NCBI GenBank assembly: GCA_017462965.1
Contig: JAFTQC010000022.1
Coordinates: 160,242-214,093 of the forward strand
Direction of reading: 5' to 3'
Length of the DNA stretch: 53,852 nucleotides
DNA from: Clostridia bacterium
Lineage (GTDB): Bacteria; Bacillota; Clostridia; TANB77; UBA1234
Position numbers and translations under genes: made by a program. The notes beneath the pieces are model-generated. The model was not told where the DNA came from and searched no databases. It was given only the letters and a program-made list of their open reading frames with translations. This document shows, in pieces, positions 33,523 to 42,557 of the stretch (its first letter is position 1; every line of letters starts with the position of its first letter).

Positions 33523-36500
33523 ATGGGAATAAATATGAAAATGTATAATGAACTTTCTTTGCTTAGACAAAGATTAAAGGAAGAAGGAAAGAACGTACAA
33601 GGTCGTAAGCCGCTTGTTTGCACGGATGAGGCCTTGCGTCAGATTGTAGAGCTTTGTCCTAAAAGAGTGAGTGATTTTGCATGTGTTCCTGGAATTGGGG
33701 ATTCGTTTATAGAAAATTATGGTGAAGATTTTTTGAATGTAATTCATAAATATAATGAAACTGTGGCTGAAAAAGCAATACAGATGAGTCCTTCTGTTGC
33801 TGCAATTCTTAAAGAATTAGAAAAAAAGCTTGTTAGAATAAATAGAAGAAATCGTTTGCTATATATGCCTAAATTGGCTAACAAATATGCGGCAGATTTG
33901 TTTGGTACAAATGGAAACATATTTGATATTTTGTTTGATAATAAAAGTGCTGTAACGATTTGCGATACGCTAAACGCTCCTGAAGAAAATAGAGCAGAAG
34001 AGCTTGCAAAATATAAAAAAACTGTACAACTTTTGAGAGAGGCTAAAAAAGATTTAAGAGAAAAAGGACAAAACGATTTGTATGTTGGATACCCTTTTGT
34101 TATTGGATGTATGCCTGGGGAAGACTTTAATATTCGTGCTCCACTTGCTTTGTTTCCAGTGATAGCGGAAAGAGATTCGAGTAGGATTGTTCTTAAAATA
34201 GATGAGGCAAGGGATGTCTTGTATAATAATACGCTTTTGCTTGCACATTATAAGTTTAATGGAATTAATGAGCCGTTACCATCGGAAGATATTGAGGAAA
34301 TAAAGCGTCATTCTTTTGTTAAAGATTTGCTTATGCATTATCAAAATCATGGAATAACAATAAATGGACAAATTTCTCCGTCCCCAATTAAGTTTTGTGA
34401 ATATAAAGCGGATGAATTTCCTAAGTTTACGCCTGGAGAATTATATCTTGAAAATTGTATTGTACTTGGAAAATATCCTGTTTGTGAAAATTCTATTCAT
34501 AAAGATTTTGAAGATATATTGAAGAATAATGAAATTAATACTTTGGTTAATAATTTGATTGCGGATGCTGAGGAAAATGAAGGAAGTCAAGAGAATGAAA
34601 TTAAACTAGATGATAAATCGCTTAGTATTAATGAAAATAGTTTATTATATATTAATGATTTGAATAGTTCTCAAGAGGCTGTTTTGGCGGCTATGGATTT
34701 TAGAGATGAACTTGTTGTTCAAGGTCCTCCAGGTACAGGAAAATCTCAGGTTATAACAAGTTTGATTTCAGATTTTGTTAGTGCTGATAAAACTGTACTT
34801 ATGGTTTCTGAGAAAAAGACGGCACTTGATGTTGTTTATTCGCGTTTAGGTAATCTTTCAAAATATGCGCTTATTATTGATGATGTTGGAAATAAGGATT
34901 TATTTTATAAGCAATTACAAAGAATGGTTAATTTAGAGCGAATAGCTCCAAGTGATATGGTGAAGCTTAATGAAACTTCAACAAAGATTAATGGTTTGGT
35001 TAAGCGACTTGAGAAAATTGCGGATGTGTTATATACGTGTGATGATTTTGGGATTGAACCTTATAAGTTGTATCAGAAAAATCGTAAGATAGATTTTACA
35101 AATCAAGAGGAAAGCCAAAAAGCAAGCATAATAAATTCAAAAATTTCACTTGTTGTATCGAATATGACATATCCAATTCTTGAAAAAATATATCAAAAGT
35201 TTTCTGATGTATCGCTTAGTAAAAACTTGGAGGAGTATGCGAGTGTTTTAGAAAAATATCCTTGGATTTCAAGTATGAAGCATGATATTGCATATTCAAA
35301 TTTGACTATTTTAGAAAGTAAGTTGAATGAAATTAAAAAGGATATTGATGAGCGAGAAGAATCAAATGTTTTTGTGAAAATTTTTGCGAAAGTGAAGATT
35401 TTTAGAAAAATAAATGATGTTTTAAAAGAATATTTTAAGCTGAAAAATAAAGAATTGCGTAATTTGATTTTTAACAAAATTGATGATGTTATTGCAAGTA
35501 TTAAGCTTTATGTGAGATACCAAGAACTTAAATCTATTTATGATAGATTTTCAGAAGAGGAAATTTCATATTACGATGTTATTTTGAATATAAAGAAGTC
35601 TTTAAATTATACACTTGTTGATGCAAATAATGATTTGTTTAATCAATTGCTGTATAAGAAAATAGAGGAGTTTGAAGTAAAGCATAGAGAATTATTCCAA
35701 GAGGTAAATGATTTTGATAGCATTATTCAGGAGTTAAATGTTGCAATTGGTAGTAAGCAAGAAATGACTAAGCGTAAACTTGAGGAAATTTTGTCTAGTG
35801 AAATTTCAGAAATTCCTTCGTCTAAACGTTGTGGGGAAATCCTGAGGGTTTTGGATAGTAAAAGAAAGTGGAGTGTTAATAAGTTTATTCAAAAATTTAA
35901 TTTTGAATTGTTTAGAAGTGTAAAGATTTGGCTTTTGACTCCAGAAGTTGTTTCTGAGATTATTCCGCTTCAAACTGGTGTTTTTGATTTGGTTATTTTT
36001 GATGAGGCTTCACAGATGTTTGTTGAGAAAGGTATTCCTTCGATTTTAAGAGCGAAGAAGGTTGTAATTGCGGGGGATCATAAACAGCTTCGTCCTTCAA
36101 ATCTTGGTGCTGGCAGAATTGAAATTGATGAGGATTCTTTAGATGAGGATGAAGAAGTTTCAGCTGCGATAGAAGAAGAGAGTTTACTTGATTTAGCTAG
36201 ATTTAAATACAAAGATGTGATGCTTAATTTCCACTATCGTTCTAAATATGAAGAGTTAATAGCTTTTTCAAATCATGCTTTTTATAATGGAAGATTGTAT
36301 GTTTCTCCAAATATAGTTGAAAGTGAATTGCCACCAATTGAGGTTCACAAAATTGAAAATGCAATGTGGACAAAGCGTGCAAATTTGGAAGAAGCTAAAT
36401 ATATTGTAGAAATGCTTAAGAAGTTTTTTGAAGAGAGAACCGGTGATGAAACGATTGGTATTATTACGTTTAACATTTCTCAACGTGAATTAATTGAAGA

Positions 36501-37254
36501 CTTGATTGATGAAGAATGTGCGAAATCACCAGAGTTTGCGTTTAATGTTCAAACCGAAATGGAACGTAAAAAAGATGGACAAGATATTGGCTTATTTGTG
36601 AAAAACATTGAAAGTGTTCAAGGTGATGAAAGAGATGTTGTTATTTTTTCAATTGGATATGCTAAAAACGAAAATGGAAAACTTATCAGAAATTTTGGCT
36701 GGCTTAACCAACGAGGTGGAGAAAATAGGCTTAATGTTGCAATAAGTAGAGCTAAGCAAAAGATTCATATAGTTACATCAATCGAACCTGCTGAACTTTT
36801 GGTTGATGATGTGAAAAATGATGGACCTCGTTATCTAAAAAAATATCTTGAATATGCTTTTGCTGTAAGTAATAACGATAAAAGATATGAAGAAAGTATT
36901 TTGAATTCTTTAAGCGAAAATATAAAATTAGCTACAAATGATGTAGATGAAAACAAACTAGTTCATGAACTTTATGATGTACTATTAAGCAAAGGATTTG
37001 AAGTCGATAAATATGTTGGTATTGGCGGATATAAGATAGATCTTGCAATCAAAAAGAACGGAAATTATGTTCTTGGAATAGAGTGCGATGGTAAATTATA
37101 TAATGTTTCAAAATCAGCTCGTGAGAGAGATTTCCATAGACAAAAATATTTGGAATCAAGAGGGTGGAAAATTTATCGTATGTGGAGCACCAACTGGTGG
37201 CGAGATCCTGCGCATGAAATTGAAAAAATCTGTGCACTAGCAGATATATTATAA
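33523..37254 (+). CDS. large SF1 helicase with HRDC-like, DUF4011-like and Vsr-like nuclease domains
   Basis: The 1243-residue protein combines: an HRDC-like domain (about 9-80), a DUF4011-like region starting RINRRNRLLYMPKL (about 105), an SF1 helicase split by a long helical insertion with Walker A GPPGTGKS at 401-408 and Walker B DEAS at 827, motifs SVQGDERDVVIFSIGYA and NVAISRAK, and a C-terminal PD-(D/E)XK Vsr/MTES_1575-like nuclease (about 1145-1243) with Asp in KIDLAI, Glu1187-Cys-Asp and FHRQKYLESRGWKIYRMWS. Such helicase-Vsr proteins are found among predicted antiphage proteins. It is a lone gene 2.8 kb from the defence operon. The ATG at 33523 follows AGAGAGG. Confidence 0.85.
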   Translation: MGINMKMYNELSLLRQRLKEEGKNVQGRKPLVCTDEALRQIVELCPKRVSDFACVPGIGDSFIENYGEDFLNVIHKYNETVAEKAIQMSPSVAAILKELEKKLVRINRRNRLLYMPKLANKYAADLFGTNGNIFDILFDNKSAVTICDTLNAPEENRAEELAKYKKTVQLLREAKKDLREKGQNDLYVGYPFVIGCMPGEDFNIRAPLALFPVIAERDSSRIVLKIDEARDVLYNNTLLLAHYKFNGINEPLPSEDIEEIKRHSFVKDLLMHYQNHGITINGQISPSPIKFCEYKADEFPKFTPGELYLENCIVLGKYPVCENSIHKDFEDILKNNEINTLVNNLIADAEENEGSQENEIKLDDKSLSINENSLLYINDLNSSQEAVLAAMDFRDELVVQGPPGTGKSQVITSLISDFVSADKTVLMVSEKKTALDVVYSRLGNLSKYALIIDDVGNKDLFYKQLQRMVNLERIAPSDMVKLNETSTKINGLVKRLEKIADVLYTCDDFGIEPYKLYQKNRKIDFTNQEESQKASIINSKISLVVSNMTYPILEKIYQKFSDVSLSKNLEEYASVLEKYPWISSMKHDIAYSNLTILESKLNEIKKDIDEREESNVFVKIFAKVKIFRKINDVLKEYFKLKNKELRNLIFNKIDDVIASIKLYVRYQELKSIYDRFSEEEISYYDVILNIKKSLNYTLVDANNDLFNQLLYKKIEEFEVKHRELFQEVNDFDSIIQELNVAIGSKQEMTKRKLEEILSSEISEIPSSKRCGEILRVLDSKRKWSVNKFIQKFNFELFRSVKIWLLTPEVVSEIIPLQTGVFDLVIFDEASQMFVEKGIPSILRAKKVVIAGDHKQLRPSNLGAGRIEIDEDSLDEDEEVSAAIEEESLLDLARFKYKDVMLNFHYRSKYEELIAFSNHAFYNGRLYVSPNIVESELPPIEVHKIENAMWTKRANLEEAKYIVEMLKKFFEERTGDETIGIITFNISQRELIEDLIDEECAKSPEFAFNVQTEMERKKDGQDIGLFVKNIESVQGDERDVVIFSIGYAKNENGKLIRNFGWLNQRGGENRLNVAISRAKQKIHIVTSIEPAELLVDDVKNDGPRYLKKYLEYAFAVSNNDKRYEESILNSLSENIKLATNDVDENKLVHELYDVLLSKGFEVDKYVGIGGYKIDLAIKKNGNYVLGIECDGKLYNVSKSARERDFHRQKYLESRGWKIYRMWSTNWWRDPAHEIEKICALADIL

Positions 37255-37297
37255 AATTTTAGTCCATTTGATGGACGAAAATAAATGTGAGAAAATG

Positions 37298-37326
37298 TTG
37301 ACTTTTGATAAAAAAGCGAGTACAAT
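37298..37326 (+). promoter_or_regulatory. promoter of the 37411 gene
   Basis: TTGACT (37298-37303), 17-base spacer, TACAAT (37321-37326). Its leader (about 37333-37410) carries two Shine-Dalgarno-like sites, AAAAGGAGG at about 37335 and again just before the gene. Confidence 0.72.
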
Positions 37327-37410
37327 GTGGGCGTAAAAGGAGGAGTTATAAAGACCGACTGTCACAAGTTTCCAGATAATTTTGACAACTTGAAAAGGAG
37401 GAATCGGGTT

Positions 37411-37806
37411 ATGGCATTCTTTTTCACCGACGAACAAATCGCGAAGATGAAGTTTCTTATTCCTGAGGTGAAGATTCCGGAACGTGAGCATAATTCTCCG
37501 GCATATCTTGCCAAGGAAATCCTCGCAGGAGTGACTATCAACGACATCAAGCTGTCCGGAGGAGTCATTACTGTTTGTCGTGACGCTAGGACGTACTCGT
37601 ATAACTATTACAACCAGGAAGAATGTGCCAAGGCAGAGAAAGATCTTCAGGAGGAAATCAACCAGCTCTTTGGCGTAAATGCTGATGTTGATTTCTTCAT
37701 CGCTGCGACCGAAGAGCGCGAGCCTGACACGCCTCCGCCCATGTATTGGGGTGGAACTGAAACCATTCACTACTATAGCCTCACTGTGAAGGTGAAGCTG
37801 AGCTAA
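37411..37806 (+). CDS. orphan protein, 131 aa, higher G+C
   Basis: Unknown function. A frame opens at 37327, but the AAAAGGAGG site at about 37394 places the start at the ATG 37411 (MAFFFTDEQIAKM). The product is soluble, with a Pro-rich segment EPDTPPPMYWGG and a beta-like C-terminus SLTVKVKLS. Codons are rich in C and G third positions, unlike the AT-rich genes on both sides. It has its own promoter and is followed directly by three repeat palindromes or fragments. This is the same arrangement as for the 11539 gene, although the two proteins do not align clearly. Confidence 0.7.
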   Translation: MAFFFTDEQIAKMKFLIPEVKIPEREHNSPAYLAKEILAGVTINDIKLSGGVITVCRDARTYSYNYYNQEECAKAEKDLQEEINQLFGVNADVDFFIAATEEREPDTPPPMYWGGTETIHYYSLTVKVKLS

Positions 37807-37812
37807 AACAAA

Positions 37813-37879
37813 AATTCTCAAGGGGGACGTCCCTTTTTGTGAAAATTTTTCACAAAAAGGGGCGTCCCTCTTGTGAATT
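37813..37879. repeat. palindrome with AAGGGGGACGTCCC / GGGGCGTCCCTCTT arms
   Basis: The two arms of about 29 bases match with three differences and end in GTGAAAA/TTTTTCAC around a short A/T loop. It belongs to the AGCAAGAGGGACGCCCC family (see 46541-46599). The T-run lies in the loop, so it is a stable hairpin but not a classic terminator. Confidence 0.85.
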
Positions 37880-37900
37880 CTTGCGAATTTTTTGAAAACT

Positions 37901-37927
37901 GGGACAAAGGCCCCGTCCCCTTGTCCC
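37901..37927. repeat. GGGACAA...TTGTCCC palindrome and degenerate neighbour
   Basis: GGGACAAAGG pairs with CCTTGTCCC around a CCCCGT core. Directly after it, at 37928-37950, lies a decayed half-copy of the other family (AAGAAGCGTCTCTCTTGAG). So three repeat units in different states of decay are stacked in this 229-base gap between genes. Confidence 0.75.
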
Positions 37928-37954
37928 AAAAAAGAAGCGTCTCTCTTGAGAAGT

Positions 37955-37985
37955 TTGTCGCAAATTTTTTTTGTTATGGTATAAT
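37955..37985 (+). promoter_or_regulatory. extended -10 promoter of the kinase-transglutaminase-polyamine operon
   Basis: TGGTATAAT (37977-37985) is an extended -10 box. TTGTCG at 37955-37960 is a weak -35 with a 19-base spacer. A short ORF of 13 codons (38005-38046, MEGDEESRIKDGD) with its own GAGGTG lies between promoter and the first gene. Confidence 0.55.
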
Positions 37986-38035
37986 TTTAAATAGAGGTGA
38001 TTTTATGGAAGGAGATGAAGAATCAAGGATAAAAG

Positions 38036-38623
38036 ATGGAGATTGAGGAAAGAAATAAAAATTATAAGATATTATTAGATTTAATATTGAAATCTCGCCA
38101 TATAAAGACTTTTAGCGAAGTCGAAGAATGTAAATTGTATGAAATAATAGATATTATGGATAAGTGTGGGATAAATGATTTTACGGGATATAGTAAAGTT
38201 GGAGCTGGAACTTATTCAACAGTATACAAAATAGGAAATAAAGTTATAAAAATTGGACTTGCTAAGATGAATACAGAAATCATTGAGAATAGTAAGGTTG
38301 TAAAATCGTATTTTAAAGACAATATAGCACTTAATGTAAATGGTTTTAAAATAGTTCTAGGTATCGAAATACAAGAATTTGTAAAAGTCGTTGATAATGT
38401 TGAAGAAAATAAATTGTATGATATTTACAAAGAATTGCGAAATGAAAATCTGATATGGACAGATGTGAAATCTAGTAATGTGGGGTATATAAATGAAGAT
38501 TACGTAGTTATAGATGTTGACTCTATATATCGAGAAAATGACCCTAAAATTACGTGGTTTACGACGCTTGCGGAAAGATTTGAAGAAAGATACAAGAATG
38601 GCTTAAGTTCTAAAGTTTTATAG
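38036..38623 (+). CDS. small protein-kinase-fold protein
   Basis: The 195 residues fit a reduced eukaryotic-like kinase fold. A Gly-rich loop and beta-3 lysine appear in VGAGTYSTVYKIGNKVIKIG; the catalytic loop appears as WTDVKSSNVGY (Asp and Asn in the usual places); and the metal-binding segment is IDVDSIY instead of DFG. The C-lobe is short. It may phosphorylate a protein or small molecule, or be an inactive binder. The ATG at 38036 follows AAGGA, and a 13-codon ORF overlaps its start, hinting at coupled translation. It is 15 bases before the transglutaminase gene. Confidence 0.7.
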   Translation: MEIEERNKNYKILLDLILKSRHIKTFSEVEECKLYEIIDIMDKCGINDFTGYSKVGAGTYSTVYKIGNKVIKIGLAKMNTEIIENSKVVKSYFKDNIALNVNGFKIVLGIEIQEFVKVVDNVEENKLYDIYKELRNENLIWTDVKSSNVGYINEDYVVIDVDSIYRENDPKITWFTTLAERFEERYKNGLSSKVL

Positions 38624-38638
38624 AAAGAGGTTTGTGAT

Positions 38639-40321
38639 ATGAATAATGAAGAAATATTCGATGAAAACGATGTTGTTGGTATGGCTAATGCAGAGAGGTT
38701 GTATGAACAATTATTAATTGATAGTCCAATTTCTGAGGAAACAACAGTTATGTTTTTAGAATCGTTGGAAAAAACGTATCCTGATATTCCAACAAAATAT
38801 TTAGAAGAAATAGTTGATAAATATAATGCAGGTATTGTTTTGGAAAGTTTGCGTGCAAATAATCCGATTACTGCTGAAAATACAACAATAAGTTCACAAA
38901 TACTTGCTGAAACATATCCATATTTAACAGAAGGAGCTTTGAAAAAAGCGGCTGAAGAATATAATCTTTTAATTTATTTAGAAGATTTAAAAGAACGTGG
39001 TGGAGAAATAAGTGCAGATTCTACTCAAATTACATATGAACATTTGAAAGCTACATATCCTAACATGTCAGACAAAATGGTATGTGAATTAAGAGATAGA
39101 TATAACTTACTTATTTTATTTGAAGGTTTAAAACCTATAGAAAAAGATTCAACATGGCTTAATGCGAATGATTTGGCTAGAATGTATCCTGAAATGTCAA
39201 AAGATGCGTTAAGAGACATGGCTGGAAAATATAATTCTGAAGTTATATTTGAACAATTTTCAGAAAACGGTATATCGGCAGACAGTACATGGTTAAATGC
39301 AGAGTTCTTGCAAAAAATGTATCCTGGAATACCAATTGACCATCTTAGAACTATAGCAGATAGATATAATTCTATTATAGTTGAAAAAACTGAGCAATTG
39401 CATGATGTTGCAGAATCAGATTCGCATGTACGTAATTTTAAATTGCAAATGAATCCTAGGATGTATGAATTTATTGCACCGTTTCTTGACAAAATACCGA
39501 TTTCACTTCATATACGAAATGCAGCGGAGCTTTCGACAGAGCAACTGGAAAGTATGCCTAACGTAACAGAAGTTGTAATAAGAGATGGGGATAATACTCC
39601 AGTTTCTGGTGCACAAATAAAGCCATATACAAGGCAAGAATATATGGATTCAAAAAGAGTGATGGATAAACTTTTAGAAGATATACCAATGCCACAAACA
39701 CCAGAAGAACAAGTTGGCGTTGTAAATAAGGTATGCAAAAGACTAGCGGATCATATTGTTTACGATAGATATGCGATAACTGAAGAGGGAAAAAAGGATA
39801 GCGAATTACAAAAAACATGCAGAAATTTATACGGTGGACTTACACAAGGAAAGAGTGTTTGTGCAGGGTATGCGGACATTTTGAGAAATACACTTTCTTG
39901 CGTGGGGATTGAAAGTAAGTATATTCAAGGATTTCCAAAGGATAAAGGTGAGGCTGGACATGCATGGAACCAAGTAAAAATAAATGGAAGATGGTTTAAT
40001 TTAGATTTAACTTGGATGAATGAAAAAATTAGGAGTTCTGAAGAGGTTCCAAACAACATTTTGAAATTGGATGAAGAATTTACAGATCACCAAATGTATT
40101 CTGAATATAGAACGAGAAGTGAAAAAAAGTGTAATACTAGTTTAGAAAGAGCCGTAAGCGAACGCTCGGGGATACAGCGATTAAGAGATTTTACTAGACA
40201 TTGTGCAGAACGAACGAATGGAATAAAATTAACTTTGGGTGAAATTAGAAGTACGGTAGGAATTTTTAGAATGATGCAAAGAGCTATGCCACGGACAACA
40301 AAAAGACAGAAATGTTGCTGA
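38639..40321 (+). CDS. repeat protein with C-terminal transglutaminase-like domain
   Basis: The 560-residue protein has no signal peptide. Residues about 40-250 hold five repeats of about 45 residues, each with a TYP/MYP turn (Pro at 48, 94, 141, 184, 229) followed by a helix ending (R/K)YN (Asn at 63, 109, 156, 199, 244) and a hydrophobic ILE-type helix. The repeat family is unknown to me. The C-terminal domain (about 355-465) is transglutaminase-like, with Cys408 (KSVCAGYA), His441 (AGHAWNQV) and Asp456 (NLDLTW), so the Cys-His-Asp triad is intact. It could cleave or cross-link peptides or attach amines. The polyamine-type genes downstream make an amine substrate attractive, but that is inference. 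Confidence 0.78.
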   Translation: MNNEEIFDENDVVGMANAERLYEQLLIDSPISEETTVMFLESLEKTYPDIPTKYLEEIVDKYNAGIVLESLRANNPITAENTTISSQILAETYPYLTEGALKKAAEEYNLLIYLEDLKERGGEISADSTQITYEHLKATYPNMSDKMVCELRDRYNLLILFEGLKPIEKDSTWLNANDLARMYPEMSKDALRDMAGKYNSEVIFEQFSENGISADSTWLNAEFLQKMYPGIPIDHLRTIADRYNSIIVEKTEQLHDVAESDSHVRNFKLQMNPRMYEFIAPFLDKIPISLHIRNAAELSTEQLESMPNVTEVVIRDGDNTPVSGAQIKPYTRQEYMDSKRVMDKLLEDIPMPQTPEEQVGVVNKVCKRLADHIVYDRYAITEEGKKDSELQKTCRNLYGGLTQGKSVCAGYADILRNTLSCVGIESKYIQGFPKDKGEAGHAWNQVKINGRWFNLDLTWMNEKIRSSEEVPNNILKLDEEFTDHQMYSEYRTRSEKKCNTSLERAVSERSGIQRLRDFTRHCAERTNGIKLTLGEIRSTVGIFRMMQRAMPRTTKRQKCC

Positions 40322-40362
40322 TGGAGAAAGAACCTAAATAGATAAAGGAAAGTGAAGTAGAT

Positions 40363-40653
40363 ATGGGAAATGTTAATGGGAAAGCATATACAGAAGTTTT
40401 GACAATTTTGAAGGAATTAAATTTGTTAAATTCTATTCCAAAAGAATTAGTTTATAATATGGAAAGAGAAAGAGATTTAGAGTGGCAGTTTGAATTTGAT
40501 AAAAATGAGGCTTTGGAAAATCAAAGGATGCTTAGAAAAACAGCGGTGATTTTATCAACTTTATATATAATGTATATGTGCGATGATAATGATGAAAAAA
40601 GTTATTTGAAAGCACTATATGAAGCCAATGAGAACGAGAAAAATACAAATTAA
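40363..40653 (+). CDS. small hypothetical protein, 96 aa
   Basis: Unknown. It is a charged, mainly helical soluble protein; residues about 60-80 (AVILSTLYIMYMCDD) are moderately hydrophobic but too short and polar at the end for a secure membrane helix. The start at ATG 40363 has a weak AAAGGAAAGTGAAG site. It lies 41 bases after the transglutaminase gene and 15 before the ATP-grasp gene, so it is probably part of the same transcript and may be an accessory or regulatory subunit. Confidence 0.6.
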   Translation: MGNVNGKAYTEVLTILKELNLLNSIPKELVYNMERERDLEWQFEFDKNEALENQRMLRKTAVILSTLYIMYMCDDNDEKSYLKALYEANENEKNTN

Positions 40654-40668
40654 GAGGGATGTAATTTT

Positions 40669-41886
40669 ATGAGATTAATTTCTATTCCTAAAGATAAATA
40701 TGATGAATATAGGTTAAATGTGATTTTTGATTGTTATAAGTGGGATCCACAGTTTTTAGATAATAACACAATTGCCAAGCATGTTTTGGTTATCACAAAG
40801 GAAGAACATGAAGAATTGATGAAGTATACTGAAAGTTTAGATGTAGAAACGAGAGCGGCAGAAGAATTTTTGAATAAAAATTTGAAGTTTGCTAAAAAGC
40901 TTGCACTGCCTAAAAAACTTTCAAGAGAGCTTCGTAATATGAAAAATTATAGTCCGGATAAACATGTTCGTCTTATGAGATATGATTTTCATCCAACAAT
41001 CGAAGATAAGTGGGCTATAAGTGAAGTTAATAGTGATGTTCCTGGAGGATTTGCAGAAGCATCGCTTATGCCGCAAGCTGCTAAAGATGTGATAAATATG
41101 GAAGAGCTTTGGCATAAAAATTTTGGCGATATTTTGACAAATGCCATTGCTAAAAAAGTTAAGGTAAATGGTACTATTATGCTTGTTCATTGCACTTCGT
41201 ATAGTGATGATAGACAAGTCATGCAATATTTAGGTGATAAGCTAAAAAAAATGGGCTTTAAGATTATTTATGCTGCGGCGGATCATTTGAATTTTAAAAA
41301 TAATGAAGCTTTTAGTATTCTTGATGGTAATGAAGGAAAGGTGGATGGCATCGTTAGGTTTACGCCTCTAGAATGGCTTATTGATATTAAGCCTAAACGT
41401 TGGCAAGGATACTTTGATACAATCACTCCTTCTTGTAATCATCCTGTTGCAATATTTGCGCAAACAAAACGTTTTCCTCTTATATGGGATTTGCTTGAAA
41501 AATCGGGATTAAAGTTGGATACATGGAGAGAATTGCTTCCTGAAACGATTGAAGTTAAAGATGCTAAAAATAAAGAAGGGTTTATTTATAAGCCTGCATG
41601 TGGAAGAGTTGGGGAGAAAATTTCTATAAAAGAAGCTTGTGTTGAAGGTGAATATGAGAAAATTCTCAAAGATGTGAAGAAACATCCGAAAAAATATTTG
41701 GCTCAAAAAAGATTTAATAGTAAGCCATTAGTGAGTGATGAGGGTGAAAATTATCATGTTTGTTTAGGTTCATACAGTGTTGATGGTAAGCATGCGGGCT
41801 ATTATGCTAGAATTAGCAAAACTCCACGTATTGATTCAAATGCTGCGGATATTCCTGTGTTAATAGAAGGAGGTATAGCCTTATGA
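40669..41886 (+). CDS. glutathionylspermidine synthetase-like ATP-grasp ligase
   Basis: The 405 residues resemble the GSP_synth pre-ATP-grasp/ATP-grasp family, whose members join a carboxylate to an amine such as spermidine using ATP. RYDFHPTIEDKWAISEVNSDVPGGFAEAS (spread over residues 104-132) is the most telling stretch. Later come IYKPACGRVGEKISI (ATP-grasp lysine and glycine loop), YLAQKRF, and a C-terminal metal-site region. The peptide partner is unlikely to be glutathione in such an organism, so the true substrate is open. It overlaps the next gene by 4 bases (ATGA) and is two genes before a homospermidine-synthase-like gene. Confidence 0.75.
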   Translation: MRLISIPKDKYDEYRLNVIFDCYKWDPQFLDNNTIAKHVLVITKEEHEELMKYTESLDVETRAAEEFLNKNLKFAKKLALPKKLSRELRNMKNYSPDKHVRLMRYDFHPTIEDKWAISEVNSDVPGGFAEASLMPQAAKDVINMEELWHKNFGDILTNAIAKKVKVNGTIMLVHCTSYSDDRQVMQYLGDKLKKMGFKIIYAAADHLNFKNNEAFSILDGNEGKVDGIVRFTPLEWLIDIKPKRWQGYFDTITPSCNHPVAIFAQTKRFPLIWDLLEKSGLKLDTWRELLPETIEVKDAKNKEGFIYKPACGRVGEKISIKEACVEGEYEKILKDVKKHPKKYLAQKRFNSKPLVSDEGENYHVCLGSYSVDGKHAGYYARISKTPRIDSNAADIPVLIEGGIAL

Positions 41887-42539
41887 TTAATAAAGATATA
41901 TTTAAAATTTGGGCGCCTGTGGATGCTAAATGGGTGGACTGGGTTAGACCTGTTCCTTTTATTTCTATTGATGATGAATTGAAAACATATGAGAGTTTTA
42001 ATTTTGTGATTCCTAATGTGAATTATATAGAAGAAAAATCAGTGGATACGGCATGGTTTGTGGATTTGCCAAGTTATGATAGTGTGGCTGAAGGACTTGC
42101 ACTTGCTAGTAAGTTTGGATTTAGGCCAATTCCTATTTACAACGGGACGAATGAGCAGCAAGGTGCGATGGCGAATGTTAATAATCAAACAATTGAGGTG
42201 GCTTTAGTATGGGGAGCATATGTGCTTTTAAAATTAAAACTTGAAAAGGATGCATTGCCAGTTTTTTTACTTGATAGCAATCGTATGAACAGATATAAAA
42301 TGTCTCCTTCTGTGTTTGATAATAGTTGGGATATATATCATCAAGACATTCCTTCAGCTGAATATTTTTTGAATAATGGTATCAAAAAAATTGTTGTTCG
42401 AGGAAAAGAAAAAATCGAAAAGGATTTAAGTAAGATTTTTTATGGATTTCAAAAGAAGGGAATAAAATTCTTTTTCACGGATGGTTACAGTGAACCTAAA
42501 GAGGTTGTAATTAAAAAGCCTAAGCGTGATGATGACTAA
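41883..42539 (+). CDS. conserved hypothetical protein of the polyamine operon, 218 aa
   Basis: I do not recognise a named family. The protein has an alpha/beta look, with FVIPNVNYIEEKSVDTAWFVDLPSYDSVAEGLALA being rich in short strands and helices, RPIPIYNGTN following, and a long middle helix around VALVWGAYVLLKLKLE. The C-terminus is basic (KKPKRDDD). There is no signal peptide. Its 4-base overlap with the ATP-grasp gene and 18-base gap to the homospermidine-synthase-like gene make a joint function likely, perhaps as a partner subunit. Confidence 0.6.
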   Translation: MINKDIFKIWAPVDAKWVDWVRPVPFISIDDELKTYESFNFVIPNVNYIEEKSVDTAWFVDLPSYDSVAEGLALASKFGFRPIPIYNGTNEQQGAMANVNNQTIEVALVWGAYVLLKLKLEKDALPVFLLDSNRMNRYKMSPSVFDNSWDIYHQDIPSAEYFLNNGIKKIVVRGKEKIEKDLSKIFYGFQKKGIKFFFTDGYSEPKEVVIKKPKRDDD

Positions 42540-42557
42540 TTAAGGGAGTGTAAGCAT

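Noticed and set aside
34054-35477. Minus-strand open frames within the helicase gene
   Set aside because: Short shadows in AT-rich coding sequence, with no start signals; the plus-strand gene is continuous and has clear motifs.
37249-37929. 226-residue open frame on the minus strand opposite the 37411 gene
   Set aside because: It runs through two repeat palindromes and over the plus-strand gene. No start signal or recognisable domain is present.
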